Shown here: in pieces, positions 53,092-62,640 of the stretch | Position numbering within the stretch: position 1 is the stretch's first letter | How the letters are laid out: every line of letters starts with the position of its first letter | NCBI GenBank assembly: GCA_028023455.1 | Contig: JAQFVV010012496.1 | Span: forward strand, 124,001-188,000 | Source: Epiperipatus broadwayi | Taxonomy: Eukaryota > Onychophora > Udeonychophora > Euonychophora > Peripatidae | Length of the DNA: 64,000 nt | Reading direction: 5' to 3' | The notes under the pieces: generated by a model | Told to the model about the DNA's origin: nothing | Databases searched by the model: none | Seen by the model: the letters and a program-made list of their open reading frames with translations, nothing else | Program-made: the position numbers and the translations under genes

Positions 53092-53665
53092 TCAAACTCA
53101 CTCCATACACAACTTTGAGATCATCCACATCAGATAAATACAGCAATGATTATCACTAATTATTTAATAAACTAGAGATTGTCTCTAGCCTAGATATAAA
53201 CTCAAACCCGAGTTAAAGATTAATATATTTGATTTTTATAAATTAAGTTTTTTACATTTCTCTTTGCCATCTTAATATTTTATAAATATATTAAACGACC
53301 TCCTAACTCCCAACATTCTTTTAAAATCATATCAATAAAGATATTGGGGATCATTTGTCTTTTATTGGAATTGTATTTATCGTTACATCTTCATTTACCA
53401 TTGTCAAACTTCCTCCACTCACAACTTTAACGCCATCCATTTCAGATAAATACAGTAATGACTATTACTAATCATTATCAAAACTAGAGATTATCTGTAG
53501 CACAGATATAAACTTTAAAACAGTTAAAGATTAATATATCAGATTTTTTATTTATTTTACACACACGGAGTTATTAACATTTCTCTTTCCCGTATGTAAT
53601 ACCTTATAGATATAATAAACACCTCCATACTTCCCCATTCTTTTTAAATTCACTTAAATCTTTAT
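53092..53665. mobile_element. Family E tandem dimer lacking the ribozyme
   Basis: Two units in direct orientation start at 53092 (GTCAAACTCACTCCATAC) and 53402 (GTCAAACTTCCTCCACTC). Each has TAGAGATTGTCTCTAG-type and CCTCC...CCCAACATTC-type blocks. Between them, at 53345, TTGGGGATCATTTGTCTTTT is family E in inverse orientation and begins exactly where the cleaved ribozyme product would start. The hammerhead core itself is missing. Confidence 0.75.
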
Positions 53666-54080
53666 ACCTGTAACTATAGTAGCAGACAAATGCAGTTTCT
53701 AAAGTAAAGATTAAAAAATATATATTTATGAACAATTAAGTGATTTAGCAATAATTTCTACAAAAAAAAGATCATATCTAAGTCATTAAATGATAGTGAA
53801 ACTAACAAGTTGGATTTTTAATTTTATAAAATTATCTAATAGGTTATGACTTATTTTATTTAGTTCGTTTATTATTATATTTTTTGTGTTTTATTTTTTT
53901 TTTTGTATTTTTGTTGATGTTTGATGTAAACACATTTGCTGTGTCTATTAAGAAAAAAGAATTATGTTTTATGCATAAATAATATGCGTAGCATGCTTTT
54001 AACTATCCAATAGCCATATTTATAACATTCTAACATTATAAAGGTGACACCCATTATACCAGAGTATTTAAATATTCACT
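53666..54080. other. AT-rich DNA
   Basis: Nothing recognised. Confidence 0.4.
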
Positions 54081-54087
54081 GCAAAAG

Positions 54088-54135
54088 TGTATCTGAGGAA
54101 TGCCAAAGCACGAAACTGTGGTCAGGAGTTTGACT
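54088..54135 (+). ncRNA. Hammerhead-like motif near the Penelope remnant
   Basis: CTGAGGA (core with position 7 = G), helix II TGC-CAAA-GCA, GAAA, CTGTGG, TC, AGGAG. Core bases and a short helix III are visible, but the helix I strands do not pair. It lies on the strand opposite to the GIY-YIG coding remnant. Confidence 0.45.
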
Positions 54136-54389
54136 GATATTTTAAATGCTTTTCTCTGGCTAAACATTTATCACAAAGCTTGTTAAGGAATTGGCAATCC
54201 TCCTTGTGTATAACTTGTAAGCTTAAGAGAATAGGGCCATGTGATCTATGACTCTTATTTTGACTATGTATATTATTTAATTTACATAATCAACTTTTTC
54301 AACAAAGGAATACAAGTCTCTTTCTTAGTAATAGCATGCACATTATTGGCTGTGCCAGACTTCCTTGATTTTGGGCTTTCTGTCTCTCT

Positions 54390-54617
54390 TTAAGGACTTA
54401 CTACACTGACCCTCAGTGGCTCAAAGACATGACCATATTGGATTTCATGTTCCAAGAATATAGACATGGATTCTATGTTGGTTTTGGCCAGGTTATAAAT
54501 ATATTTGTGCTGGGCAACCCTAGTTGCAATGTTTGCATGTGATTCACTAAAATAACCAGTCTTGCAAAGGCAGTTGTTGCATTTGATTTTATAAACAACT
54601 TCTGAGCATGCTCCATT
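54390..54617 (-). pseudogene. Penelope-like element GIY-YIG endonuclease remnant
   Basis: The minus-strand frame from about 54617 to a stop at 54390-54392 reads ACSEVVYKIKCNNC, then CKTGYFSESHANIATRVAQH and KYIYNLAKTNIESMSIFLEH, then EIQYGHVFEP. It follows the Penelope GIY-YIG pattern: VYKI-x-C-x-x-C, Y-I-G-E-T-x-R (here YFSESHANIATR, with the glycine lost), R-x-x-EHK, A-x-x-x-H-x-x-x-x-H-x-x-(D/E). The usual order is reverse transcriptase followed by this domain. No RT sequence is recognisable upstream (54620-55100), so only the C-terminus survives. It is the only protein evidence of a Penelope-like element in the window. Confidence 0.7.
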
Positions 54618-54619
54618 GT

Positions 54620-56630
54620 TACTTTTTAATTTTTTATTTCTGTATGCTTATTTTAAAGAATTTTTCTTTTTATTATTTAATATGTATTTTTTCTATTATT
54701 ATTATTCATTGCTTTGTTTAGTAGATAATGTAGACAAAGTGGTCTTTTTTAAAAAAAATAGTCCCCTGCAGAGCAAATGTCTTTTCATTATTCACTGATA
54801 GAGAAACAGTGAGGAAATAAGGCAGTATTCATAAAACTTAACAATTTCAAGTTAATGGGGGTTTGATTGTTTTTTCATCCTTAGTTTATCTGATAGCTAC
54901 ATACCCATTAACTGATCAATGTGGTTTGGTTTCAAATAGTTCGTAGGTATAGCATGTGAAGAGATGTCCGACCTCTTCACCCATAACAGTTCTAAATTAA
55001 TACATAGCCTTTTCAATAATTTTAAAAGATGCACTTTTTAAGGCTTGCTTTAGAAGCTAAAACGGATCGCTGCCCTATTTCCTAATTCTTTCAAACTTCC
55101 AACAGAACATTAATTTAAATATTAACTTTGAACATAAAATTCATTTTTGATAATGATTCAAATTTGTAATTTAATTATTTGAGCTTTTCTGTATTCTTTT
55201 CAACGTATGTGCGTAAATATGTTTATATATACCCACAGACGTAGAATACATTTTTGCACGCTTTTAAAAGTTTGATAGATAACAGAAAATCATAAAATAA
55301 ATAAAAATACGATAGTTATTAGAAGTTATAGATAATATAAGATTTTAAAAAATCTTTAATAAAATTATATGCACGTTCAAAATTAAATGTTATATTACAT
55401 TTTGTTTTGGCGAGATATTTTCTCGGAATGTCGGTAGTCAGGACTAAAGATCTCAGATATGTTATCATATTACGAATAATATGTCATAATGTCAAAAATA
55501 TATAAACAAAACGTTTAGTTAGCGAGACATGCAGTAATTGTTTATTAGTTAAACGATTTGGCAATTTTTTATAATAGCAAAGATATACACGTGCGAAAAA
55601 TTTGGGCTTCGAGGTGAGTTCGCGCTTTCATATGGTATCTTAAGAAAGATAAAATTAGAAAGTAAGTTACCAAGTGGTTAACATATTGTCTATTTAGTGC
55701 AATCGTATAAACCATTTAAATGCCTTTATTCAAAAAGAAAAAGTGAACAGAACACTCTAAAAAGACATATCCGTAACTTAACGATTTTTCTTCCTCCTAC
55801 GTCTGTATAATTTTAACTTCGTAGAATATATGTAAAATGTTATATCAGCGATATTTGAACGATGTGTGTATAAAATTGGAATATATTCAAAGAATATTAA
55901 ATTTATAATTTAAACAAGTATATAAATATAGCAACTTTATATCGGTGAAATTAATATATATACAGAGTAATAAATATATAACCAAATAATTTGAGAATAT
56001 ATAATATTATAAAAAAGAATATTTACAAATGAATTATAGAATAAGATCGTAGATAATATAATGTTTGTTTTTTAAATAAGCAAACTGTCATCTATACAAA
56101 ATCTTTTTTTTTCCTTTTTGAATATGTATATATGCCGTATTTATATTTCTTATCTCCAAATAATAATAAAAAATAATATTGGAGACTACAAATTCCAATA
56201 GACCCTTGATTAAACAAATGATAGTTAAATGTAACTGAAAATTTTTAAATTTTTAATAAGCTGCTATTTAGAATTATCGATATTTGCCACTTTACAATTC
56301 AAAATTAACACTTAACTTTAAACTACACAAATTTTTTCAGTACTTTGTTTAATGTACGTCTATCAAAATATTCGTATATATAAAAAAATAATAATCCAAT
56401 TGCTCTTAATATAATATAATATATTTCTAGAAAAACGCGATAACCAATTTCAGACAGATCTCAAATACGATTTAAAAGAAAAAAAAAATCATTAACATTT
56501 AGTTACTTGTTTGAATTACTTTTTATCGATTATTAAAATTTCAATTATTATTTTTAGTTTTTGTCGAGCAAAAATATTTTAAATGTCGTAGTTTTTATTT
56601 TTATTGAAACAGAAACGAGTCTATTTTATT
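54620..56630. other. AT-rich DNA
   Basis: No repeat or coding pattern. CGAGATATTTTCTCGGAATG at 55410 is a short local palindrome. Confidence 0.4.
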
Positions 56631-56631
56631 A

Positions 56632-56805
56632 TATACTGGTTCAGCACGAAATACGTCTATTGGTGATTATTTATCTTTTAGACATATGCGGGGTCAGGTG
56701 TATCAGTAGTATAAGATAGCATGGCAAGTTGAAGGTTGAGTGGAAGTCTGAGTTCAAAGCCCCTTATATTTACATTTAAGGTACAGGTGTGGAAAGGCCT
56801 GTATG
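56632..56805. mobile_element. Family A copy truncated inside the hammerhead
   Basis: The copy begins at 56634 in helix II (ACTGGTTCAGCAC), so GAAA, TACGTC-TA and the TTGGTGATTATTTATC strand are present on the plus strand while CTGATGA is lost. It continues to the B-box-like GAGTTCAAAGCCCC (56750). Confidence 0.8.
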
Positions 56806-57170
56806 TCAAATATTATTTACTATATACTATAAATGTATACATAACGAGTAAAAGCAATATGCTTCAATGTTCTCACCAGAACTTGATATATAATATTTAG
56901 TAGACGAGTCATTGTGTAATTTTATGGGTTAATATCACTTTTTTTTCCACATCACTCGTCACATATAAGTTGGGAACTAGGTCTTAACATTACTTAGATT
57001 ATCTTAACATTACTTAGATTATAGAAGGACCATAAATTAAAAAATCCCTGAGGCTACATTATAAATGTTAATTTTTTGTTAGATGTAATTGCTAAGACTC
57101 TACAATACTGCTTCCCCTAGTATTGATTGTTTTGTTTTGTTTTTATTAAGGAAATCACCTGCTACATGAT
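56806..57170. other. AT-rich DNA with a 22-bp duplication
   Basis: CTTAACATTACTTAGATTAT is repeated in tandem at 56983 and 57005. Confidence 0.7.
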
Positions 57171-57180
57171 GTAAATACAT

Positions 57181-57186
57181 TTATTT
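57181..57186 (-). promoter_or_regulatory. Possible poly(A) signal for the terminal exon
   Basis: The complement of TTTATT reads AATAAA about 160 bases downstream of the stop codon at 57343. In AT-rich DNA this hexamer is common, so support is weak. Confidence 0.3.
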
Positions 57187-57342
57187 AAAGAAATCTTGAG
57201 AGCATACCACAATCAATAACCCTAGTCTTCTCCATTGATTCATAGGAGTCTTTGAATTGCCAAGTCTTTTAATTAACAGATCCTTAGAACTTCATCCATA
57301 TTGCCATATCTTTGAATAAACCACATCTATGGAATTCATACT

Positions 57343-57714
57343 CTAAACCGTTTCTGAATTTTCATTGCCTTCCTGTTCTGAGTCTTCTTCAAAATTTTCC
57401 TCTTGTGGGCTTATTTCTTCATCATCTGTGATTTCTTCCTTTTCATCAGTACCCAAAGAGCTAATACTAATTTGTTCCTCCATTTCCTTTGGACAGCCAT
57501 CTACTTCCTTGCTTCCGGACCTGTCACTACGAGCCTCATTGCTCCATTGCTCTTCTATGTTATCAAGTTCTTCCGCTGGATTATCAGACTCTTCTGAGAT
57601 AATCTGTGCTACTTGACCATGCCTGCTTCTGGACCTGTCACGACGTTGTTTAGCAAATAGCAGTATTTTTTCCGATAACCATAAAAATCTCCACAGCGAT
57701 AGGGTAGCTTTTTG
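57343..57714 (-). CDS. Candidate terminal exon encoding an acidic C-terminal tail
   Basis: Minus strand, open from an upstream in-frame stop (57715-57717) to TAG at 57343-57345, 123 codons. The exon would start at an AG near 57706. The peptide has a hydrophobic start (LSLWRFLWLSEKILLFAK), a basic Arg-rich stretch with an RS-like repeat (QRRDRSRSRHG), then a long acidic region (IISEESDNPAEELDNIEEQ, KEEITDDEEISPQEENFEED) ending in NENSETV. DRSRSR/DRSGSK repeats are visible. Base composition is far richer in GC than the neighbourhood, and the serine-rich plus-strand frames here are only its shadow. A membrane-proximal helix followed by a charged cytoplasmic tail would fit a membrane protein, but I do not recognise the family. 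The upstream exons should lie above 57714 and were not found. Confidence 0.55.
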   Translation of the reverse strand, partial: QKATLSLWRFLWLSEKILLFAKQRRDRSRSRHGQVAQIISEESDNPAEELDNIEEQWSNEARSDRSGSKEVDGCPKEMEEQISISSLGTDEKEEITDDEEISPQEENFEEDSEQEGNENSETV

Positions 57715-57717
57715 TTA

Positions 57718-58345
57718 TCAGTTCAAAAGCTTGGTAAATCATGCTTAATCGGTTATTTTAGAAAATTAAGTTTGACCTTAAGTAAATGAAAACAGAATAA
57801 TATTTAATCATATATATATAATATTTCTTAACATGATCTACATAATTGTGAAGAACTATTTAAGAGTCTTATTGAGAAATGTTATCAGTGAGGAAATGAT
57901 TCGTCAACAATTCATTAATTAAACTACATATTTTATTGCTAACATTTTATAGATGAATAGATTTTTAATTAGCACTGTGATTGAGTGTTGAGGTTTATTA
58001 TCACTGACAGATTGTTATATGGTATTTGAGTTTCGTCAGATATGTTTATATGACCTATTATATCTAAACAGCCAGTACTCATTGGACTGTCTGCAGTAGT
58101 TACAAAGTAGTGTGTGCGGATATGTGTATATGTATATCATTAGGTGATTGTAAATAAAGATATTTTATTTAATACAATTACACTCAGGCAGGACATGAAT
58201 GAATTTATCTTTCAATAATTACACTCTAATCATAGACATGTATCGGACTTAATAAAATTAATGTATGCTAAAATATGCAGATTTATGCAGAACCGGACTG
58301 ATATAAAACTGCAGATAATCTAGCAAGGTGTGTATGTGCATAAAA
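57718..58345. other. AT-rich DNA, possible intron
   Basis: Nothing recognised. Confidence 0.4.
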
Positions 58346-58350
58346 TATAT

Positions 58351-58353
58351 TGG

Positions 58354-58386
<33 letters not shown>
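58351..58386. repeat. (ATT)n microsatellite
   Basis: An uninterrupted run of about 11 ATT units, adjoining a LINE end. Confidence 0.95.
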
Positions 58387-58387
<1 letters not shown>

Positions 58388-58388
<1 letters not shown>

Positions 58389-58545
58389 GTGAAATAGATG
58401 GATGAAATAAGAATGTGAAGTGATGATGTGGACAAGAGAGGCCAGAAATTGCAGAAAATGGTTTGAATTTGGAGAGATTTTCATCCTACAATGGATTGTA
58501 AATGGTTGAAAATGATAATGGTGGTGATTTTATTATGAATAAAAT
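58388..58545 (+). mobile_element. LINE 3' end, decayed
   Basis: GATGGATGAAATAAGAATGTG ... GATGATGTGGACAAGAGAGGC ... GGAGAGATTTTCATCCTAC is the nucleotide equivalent of the C-terminus seen at 5351-5602 and 13253-13411, followed by a degenerate TGATAATGGTGGTGAT tail. Stops interrupt the frame. Confidence 0.75.
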
Positions 58546-58734
58546 TGTTAAGTTTTGGTTACACTAATGTTTCTTTATTCCAAATTTATTGATGCAACCA
58601 GGCTGGTATTGTAAATAATTAACCAGAGGGAGGGAAGACATACTTACATCATAGAGTTTGATGATTTTTCTAATTTTACATTATCATTTGCCTAGCAGGG
58701 AGATTCATGCTAAATAAAAATTCATAACATATTC
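58546..58734. other. AT-rich DNA
   Basis: Nothing recognised. Confidence 0.4.
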
Positions 58735-60028
58735 TGAAAGTATCTCAGCCTTTAGGAATTAACAAATCAACTTGCTCTTAACTAGTCAATTGCTATTAGA
58801 ATGTTATAAGATAAAAGCTTAATCCTGATCTGTTATGAATTGATAAGTCAACTTACTCTTAATTAGTCCAGTATTCTTAGAATCTTAGATTAAAGTTTAA
58901 TCCTCATTGGTTATGAATTGATAAATCAACTTATTCTTATCTAGACCAGTATTCTTCTAATTTGATAAGATAAAAGTTTAATCCTAATCTGTTATGTATA
59001 GACAAATCAACTTACTTTTAATTTGTCCAGTGTCCTTAGAATCTTAGATTAAAATTTAATCCTGATCTGTTATGAATTGACAAATCAACTTTTTCTTAAT
59101 TAGAGTAGTATTCTTATAATTTGATAAGATAAAAGTTTAATCCTGATCCATTATGAATTGATAAATCAACTTACTCTTAATTAGTGTAATGTTCTTAGAA
59201 TCTTATAAGATAAAAATTTAATCCTGATCTGTTATGAGTTGACAAATCAACTTATTCTTAATTAGAGCAGTATTTTTAAAATTTAATAAGATTAAAGTTT
59301 GATTCTGATCTGTTACGAATTGACAAATCAACTTATTCTTAACTAGATCAGCATTCTTATAATTCGATAAGATGAAAGTTTAATCCTGATCTGTTATGAA
59401 TTGACAAATCAATTTACTTTAACTAGTCTAATGTTCTTGGGTGTTCTTAGAATCTTATAGAATAAAAGTTTAATCCTGATATGTTATGATTTGACAAATT
59501 AATCTACTCTTAATTAGTCCAGTGTTTTTAGAATCTTATATAAAAGTTTAATCCTGATCTGTTATGAATTGAGAAATATTTTATGATAAAAGTTTAATCC
59601 TGGTCTGTTATGAATTGATAAATCAACTTAATCTTAATTAGTCCAGTGTTCTTGAAATCTTATAAGATAAAAGTTTAATCATGATCTGACATGAATTGAC
59701 AAATCAACTTATTCTTAACTAGACCAGTATTCTTATAATTTGATAAGATAAAAATTTAATCATGATCTTTACGAATTGACAAATCAACTTACTTTAACAA
59801 GTCGAGTGTTTTTGGGTGTTCTTAGAATCTTTTGGGATAAAAGTTTAATCCTGATCTGTTATGAATTGATAAATAAATTTATTGTTAACTAGACCAATAT
59901 TTTTGTAATTTGATAAGATAAAAGTTTAATCTTGATCTGTTATGAATTGACAAATCAACTTATTCTTAACAAGTCAAGTGTTCTTAGAATTTATAGGATA
60001 AAAGTTTAATCCTGATCTGTTAGTGATT
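58735..60028. repeat. 80-bp tandem satellite, about 16 copies
   Basis: The unit holds AATTGACAAATCAACTTA(C/T)TCTTAA, (T)AGTCCAGTGTTCTTAGAAT, AGATAAAAGTTTAATCCTG and ATCTGTTATG. The marker AAATCAAC recurs at about 58763, 58843, 58923, 59004, 59082, 59163, 59243, 59323 and 59404, then with irregular spacing (59490-59620) and regularly again to 59948. Adjacent copies differ by 5-20%. Non-coding. Two subtypes appear to alternate (TTAGTCCAGTGT versus CTAGACCAGTAT), so the higher-order unit may be 160 bp. Confidence 0.92.
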
Positions 60029-61340
60029 ATCGAATTGATTTTGATAATCAAGGCAATTTAGGTAGAACTATTATGAACATTGATGATATATTTGTTCCTG
60101 ATGATATCTGTCATGGTGACGGTTTGTTTGCTGATAGTAAGGGTAATTTTTAAATTAATAGTAAAAATGTTACGGAATTCTTGGAAATTATTATATCATC
60201 AAAGTAGCCAAGTGGAACAAATATTCTAGAAATAAGAACATTGACTCTCTTAAGAATGGACCAATGTAAGTAGCAAAGAACATATTTTTATCATTGAACT
60301 TTTATATAATATGTTAGTTCACATGTAAAGGATGGGTTTTCTGAAAAAATAGTAAATATTTCTTTAGTTAGGTAATAAAGGTCAACACGATCAAAGATAC
60401 TTTCGAAGACAATTTTTATTGAATCACATCTGACAGACTATTTTTCATGGTAAAATGTTTTAGCATGGACATCCTATAGATCATTATTTATGGAATGCTT
60501 ATATTGATAAAAAATGCATCTTCCAGAAATCCAATAATGGATATGCAGCAATTTTGGTTTAAAGAAGAGGAAGATTATTTAACAATATGTTAAAAAAATA
60601 TTTTGGTATAAATATCATGAACATTTTAGGTCTCAATTGAATCATAAATATAGTGACTTATGGTACTAAAGTTCTTTATCATCATAAAAAATATTTGCTT
60701 TGTAATAAATGACATCCACTTGTTTCACTATGATCTAAAGCATCTTGTAAGTGTTGTTGGAAAATCTTCATGTTGAGATTGTCTAGTTGTTCAACAATAA
60801 CTTCTAGGAAATTCAAAGATCATGGTGATGAATATGGGTCTTTCTGTGAGTCCAGTGATGATGGCTTATTATGTGTATAAATATTTAAGGTATTTTCAAA
60901 TTGTAATTTATCTAACTTCCCATTAAAATGTTACCATCTTGCTCTTTTAATATGCAATTCCTTTTTGGCAATATGATCTTGTCTGGGGTATAATTCATTG
61001 TTAAACAGATCATCTTATTGGATGACCCAATTACATTCCTGAATTTTAATGCCTCAATTTGATTTTTGAATATGTTAATTTTTAACTAATAATAACTGAT
61101 ACAAGAATCCAATTTGATTTTTCTTCATAAAATATCCTGTATGGTTTGACAAAATATGATTCCATGATCAATAAATTATTTGATTGTCGGTTTGGACATT
61201 TTTTTTTTATATTGGATATATATTTATTGACATTCTTAAAGTCATTATCAATAATTTTTGACAGATCCTCAGTTTGTTTATTTATATTTATTTAGCATAT
61301 AATTCTTTTGTTAGCTTAACTAAAAAAAAGTCAAATGTCT
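60029..61340. other. Unassigned DNA after the satellite
   Basis: At 60029-60153 the plus strand is open for about 42 codons and gives DFDNQGNLGRTIMNIDDI then FVPDDICHGDGLFADSKGN, protein-like but unrecognised. The rest has no recognised element. Confidence 0.35.
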
Positions 61341-61344
61341 TTAT

Positions 61345-61450
61345 GGTTCGAGATTTTGTAAGAAGTTTGAGCAAAGGCAAGTATCAGAATTGATTCCAGG
61401 ACCTCCCGATGCACCAAACAGCATAGGGTAAAACTGATAATGGTTTTAAG
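61345..61450 (-). mobile_element. tRNA-derived SINE T fragment
   Basis: Minus strand: GTTTGGTGCATCGGGAGGTC, CCTGGAATCAATTC (B-box position), then TGCTCAAACTTCTTACAAAA. Matches the unit of 22260-22815; the 5' half is replaced. Confidence 0.65.
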
Positions 61451-62640
61451 GCTTTGTTTGAATTAAGCTCAAGTTCAATTCTATGGTGAGTCATCAAGTA
61501 TTTTATGTTAAATAGGTAATTGATTTTGAGGGCAAGGAAAATAGTGATATCTAAGTAAGCAATGCAATCTGGTATGTAGAATTTGAAGTCCTGGAATTTT
61601 TTGGTGAATTTTGTTTATGAGAGGATTAATGTGAGTGGTGATTCCTGTGGACTTGATTGGCTCGGGATAAAAGATGTCAATGCTTTGCCACCAGGAATTT
61701 ATGTGAATTTCTCAACTCAGTAACAAGATTGGTAAATGTGTATAAAAGGGTAGGATGTATCATTGTGATTGTTAGCATGAGAATTAAAATGTCAACTGTA
61801 ACTGAGTCAAAGTAGCTTCAATGTTAATTTGCACCGCCATTGGAGTGTAGTATTTCTGTTCTTGAACTGAGTTTAAAATTGTATTAAGTATGAGAGTTGC
61901 TTTGTATGTGAATGAGCCCTCTTAGCATATTGCATAGGTAATATAAGAGAGAGTATTTGTAGATCTATTTTCTTTTTAGCACTTTCTCATGAATTTTAAT
62001 ACTGGAGGACCCCATCAAAATAGGTTGTAGGAGAGATAGATTGAATATCTGAGCGTATTTTTTATGGAATGGAACCTAAGTGATAGGCTATACCCCTTAA
62101 TATGTTGTACAATGTTTGTGATAGAAAATTAACTAAGTCACAGAGATATGTAATGGTGAAATGATTGAGATATTCCAAGATAAATTGAAAATTCCATAGG
62201 GTCCAGAGTGAAAATTGTTTGATATTGTGGCAAGCTGGAAAATGAATTGAAGGGTATATTGAACCCTAGCTGTCCAAAGTAGTCTTATTTGGGTTTAAAG
62301 ACACTGAATGATTGCAGTTTCTGTATAAAATGCTTATAAATTGATTCTTTCATGTTATATTCAGCATTGATTACTCTGCCAAACTTCCAGGGCTGAGGAA
62401 ACCCTAATTGTGGAGGAGTGGCCTTTAGCCAACAGATGTATCCCCAATTCCATATCTGTTGTTAAGTCAGGCAGATTTTCTTCTGTTGTTGTTGCTAGGT
62501 AATCTTTCAGTGAGTTGCATGGGTTGTTATATAAGTATGTAAGTGTTTGAATGTGTAGGCATATCAAGGATAGATCGATTCATGGTAATTATCCCATGTT
62601 ATTGATCAGCTAATGCTATAAGTTTGGAGAGTGGGAGGGG
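61451..62640 (-). pseudogene. Possible decayed coding region, unidentified
   Basis: The minus strand has several protein-like but frameshifted stretches: LATTTEENLPDLTTDMELGI then HLLAKGHSSTIRVSSALEVW (62361-62567), PMAVQINIEATLTQLQLTF (about 61800) and DCIAYLDITIFLALKINYLF (about 61560). GC content is higher than around. It may be an old mobile element; I cannot name the family. Confidence 0.35.

Noticed and set aside
54088-54135. Full hammerhead beside the Penelope remnant
   Set aside because: The core and helix II exist, but helix I strands do not pair; kept only as hammerhead-like.
57365-57616. Serine-rich plus-strand frame
   Set aside because: It is the antisense shadow of the Glu/Asp-rich minus-strand exon (GAA/GAG read backward as TTC/CTC), which has an acidic composition typical of real proteins.
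58735-60028. CRISPR array (regular 80-bp repeats)
   Set aside because: Repeat and spacer are not distinguishable, the whole 80-bp unit is conserved, and the context is animal nuclear DNA.
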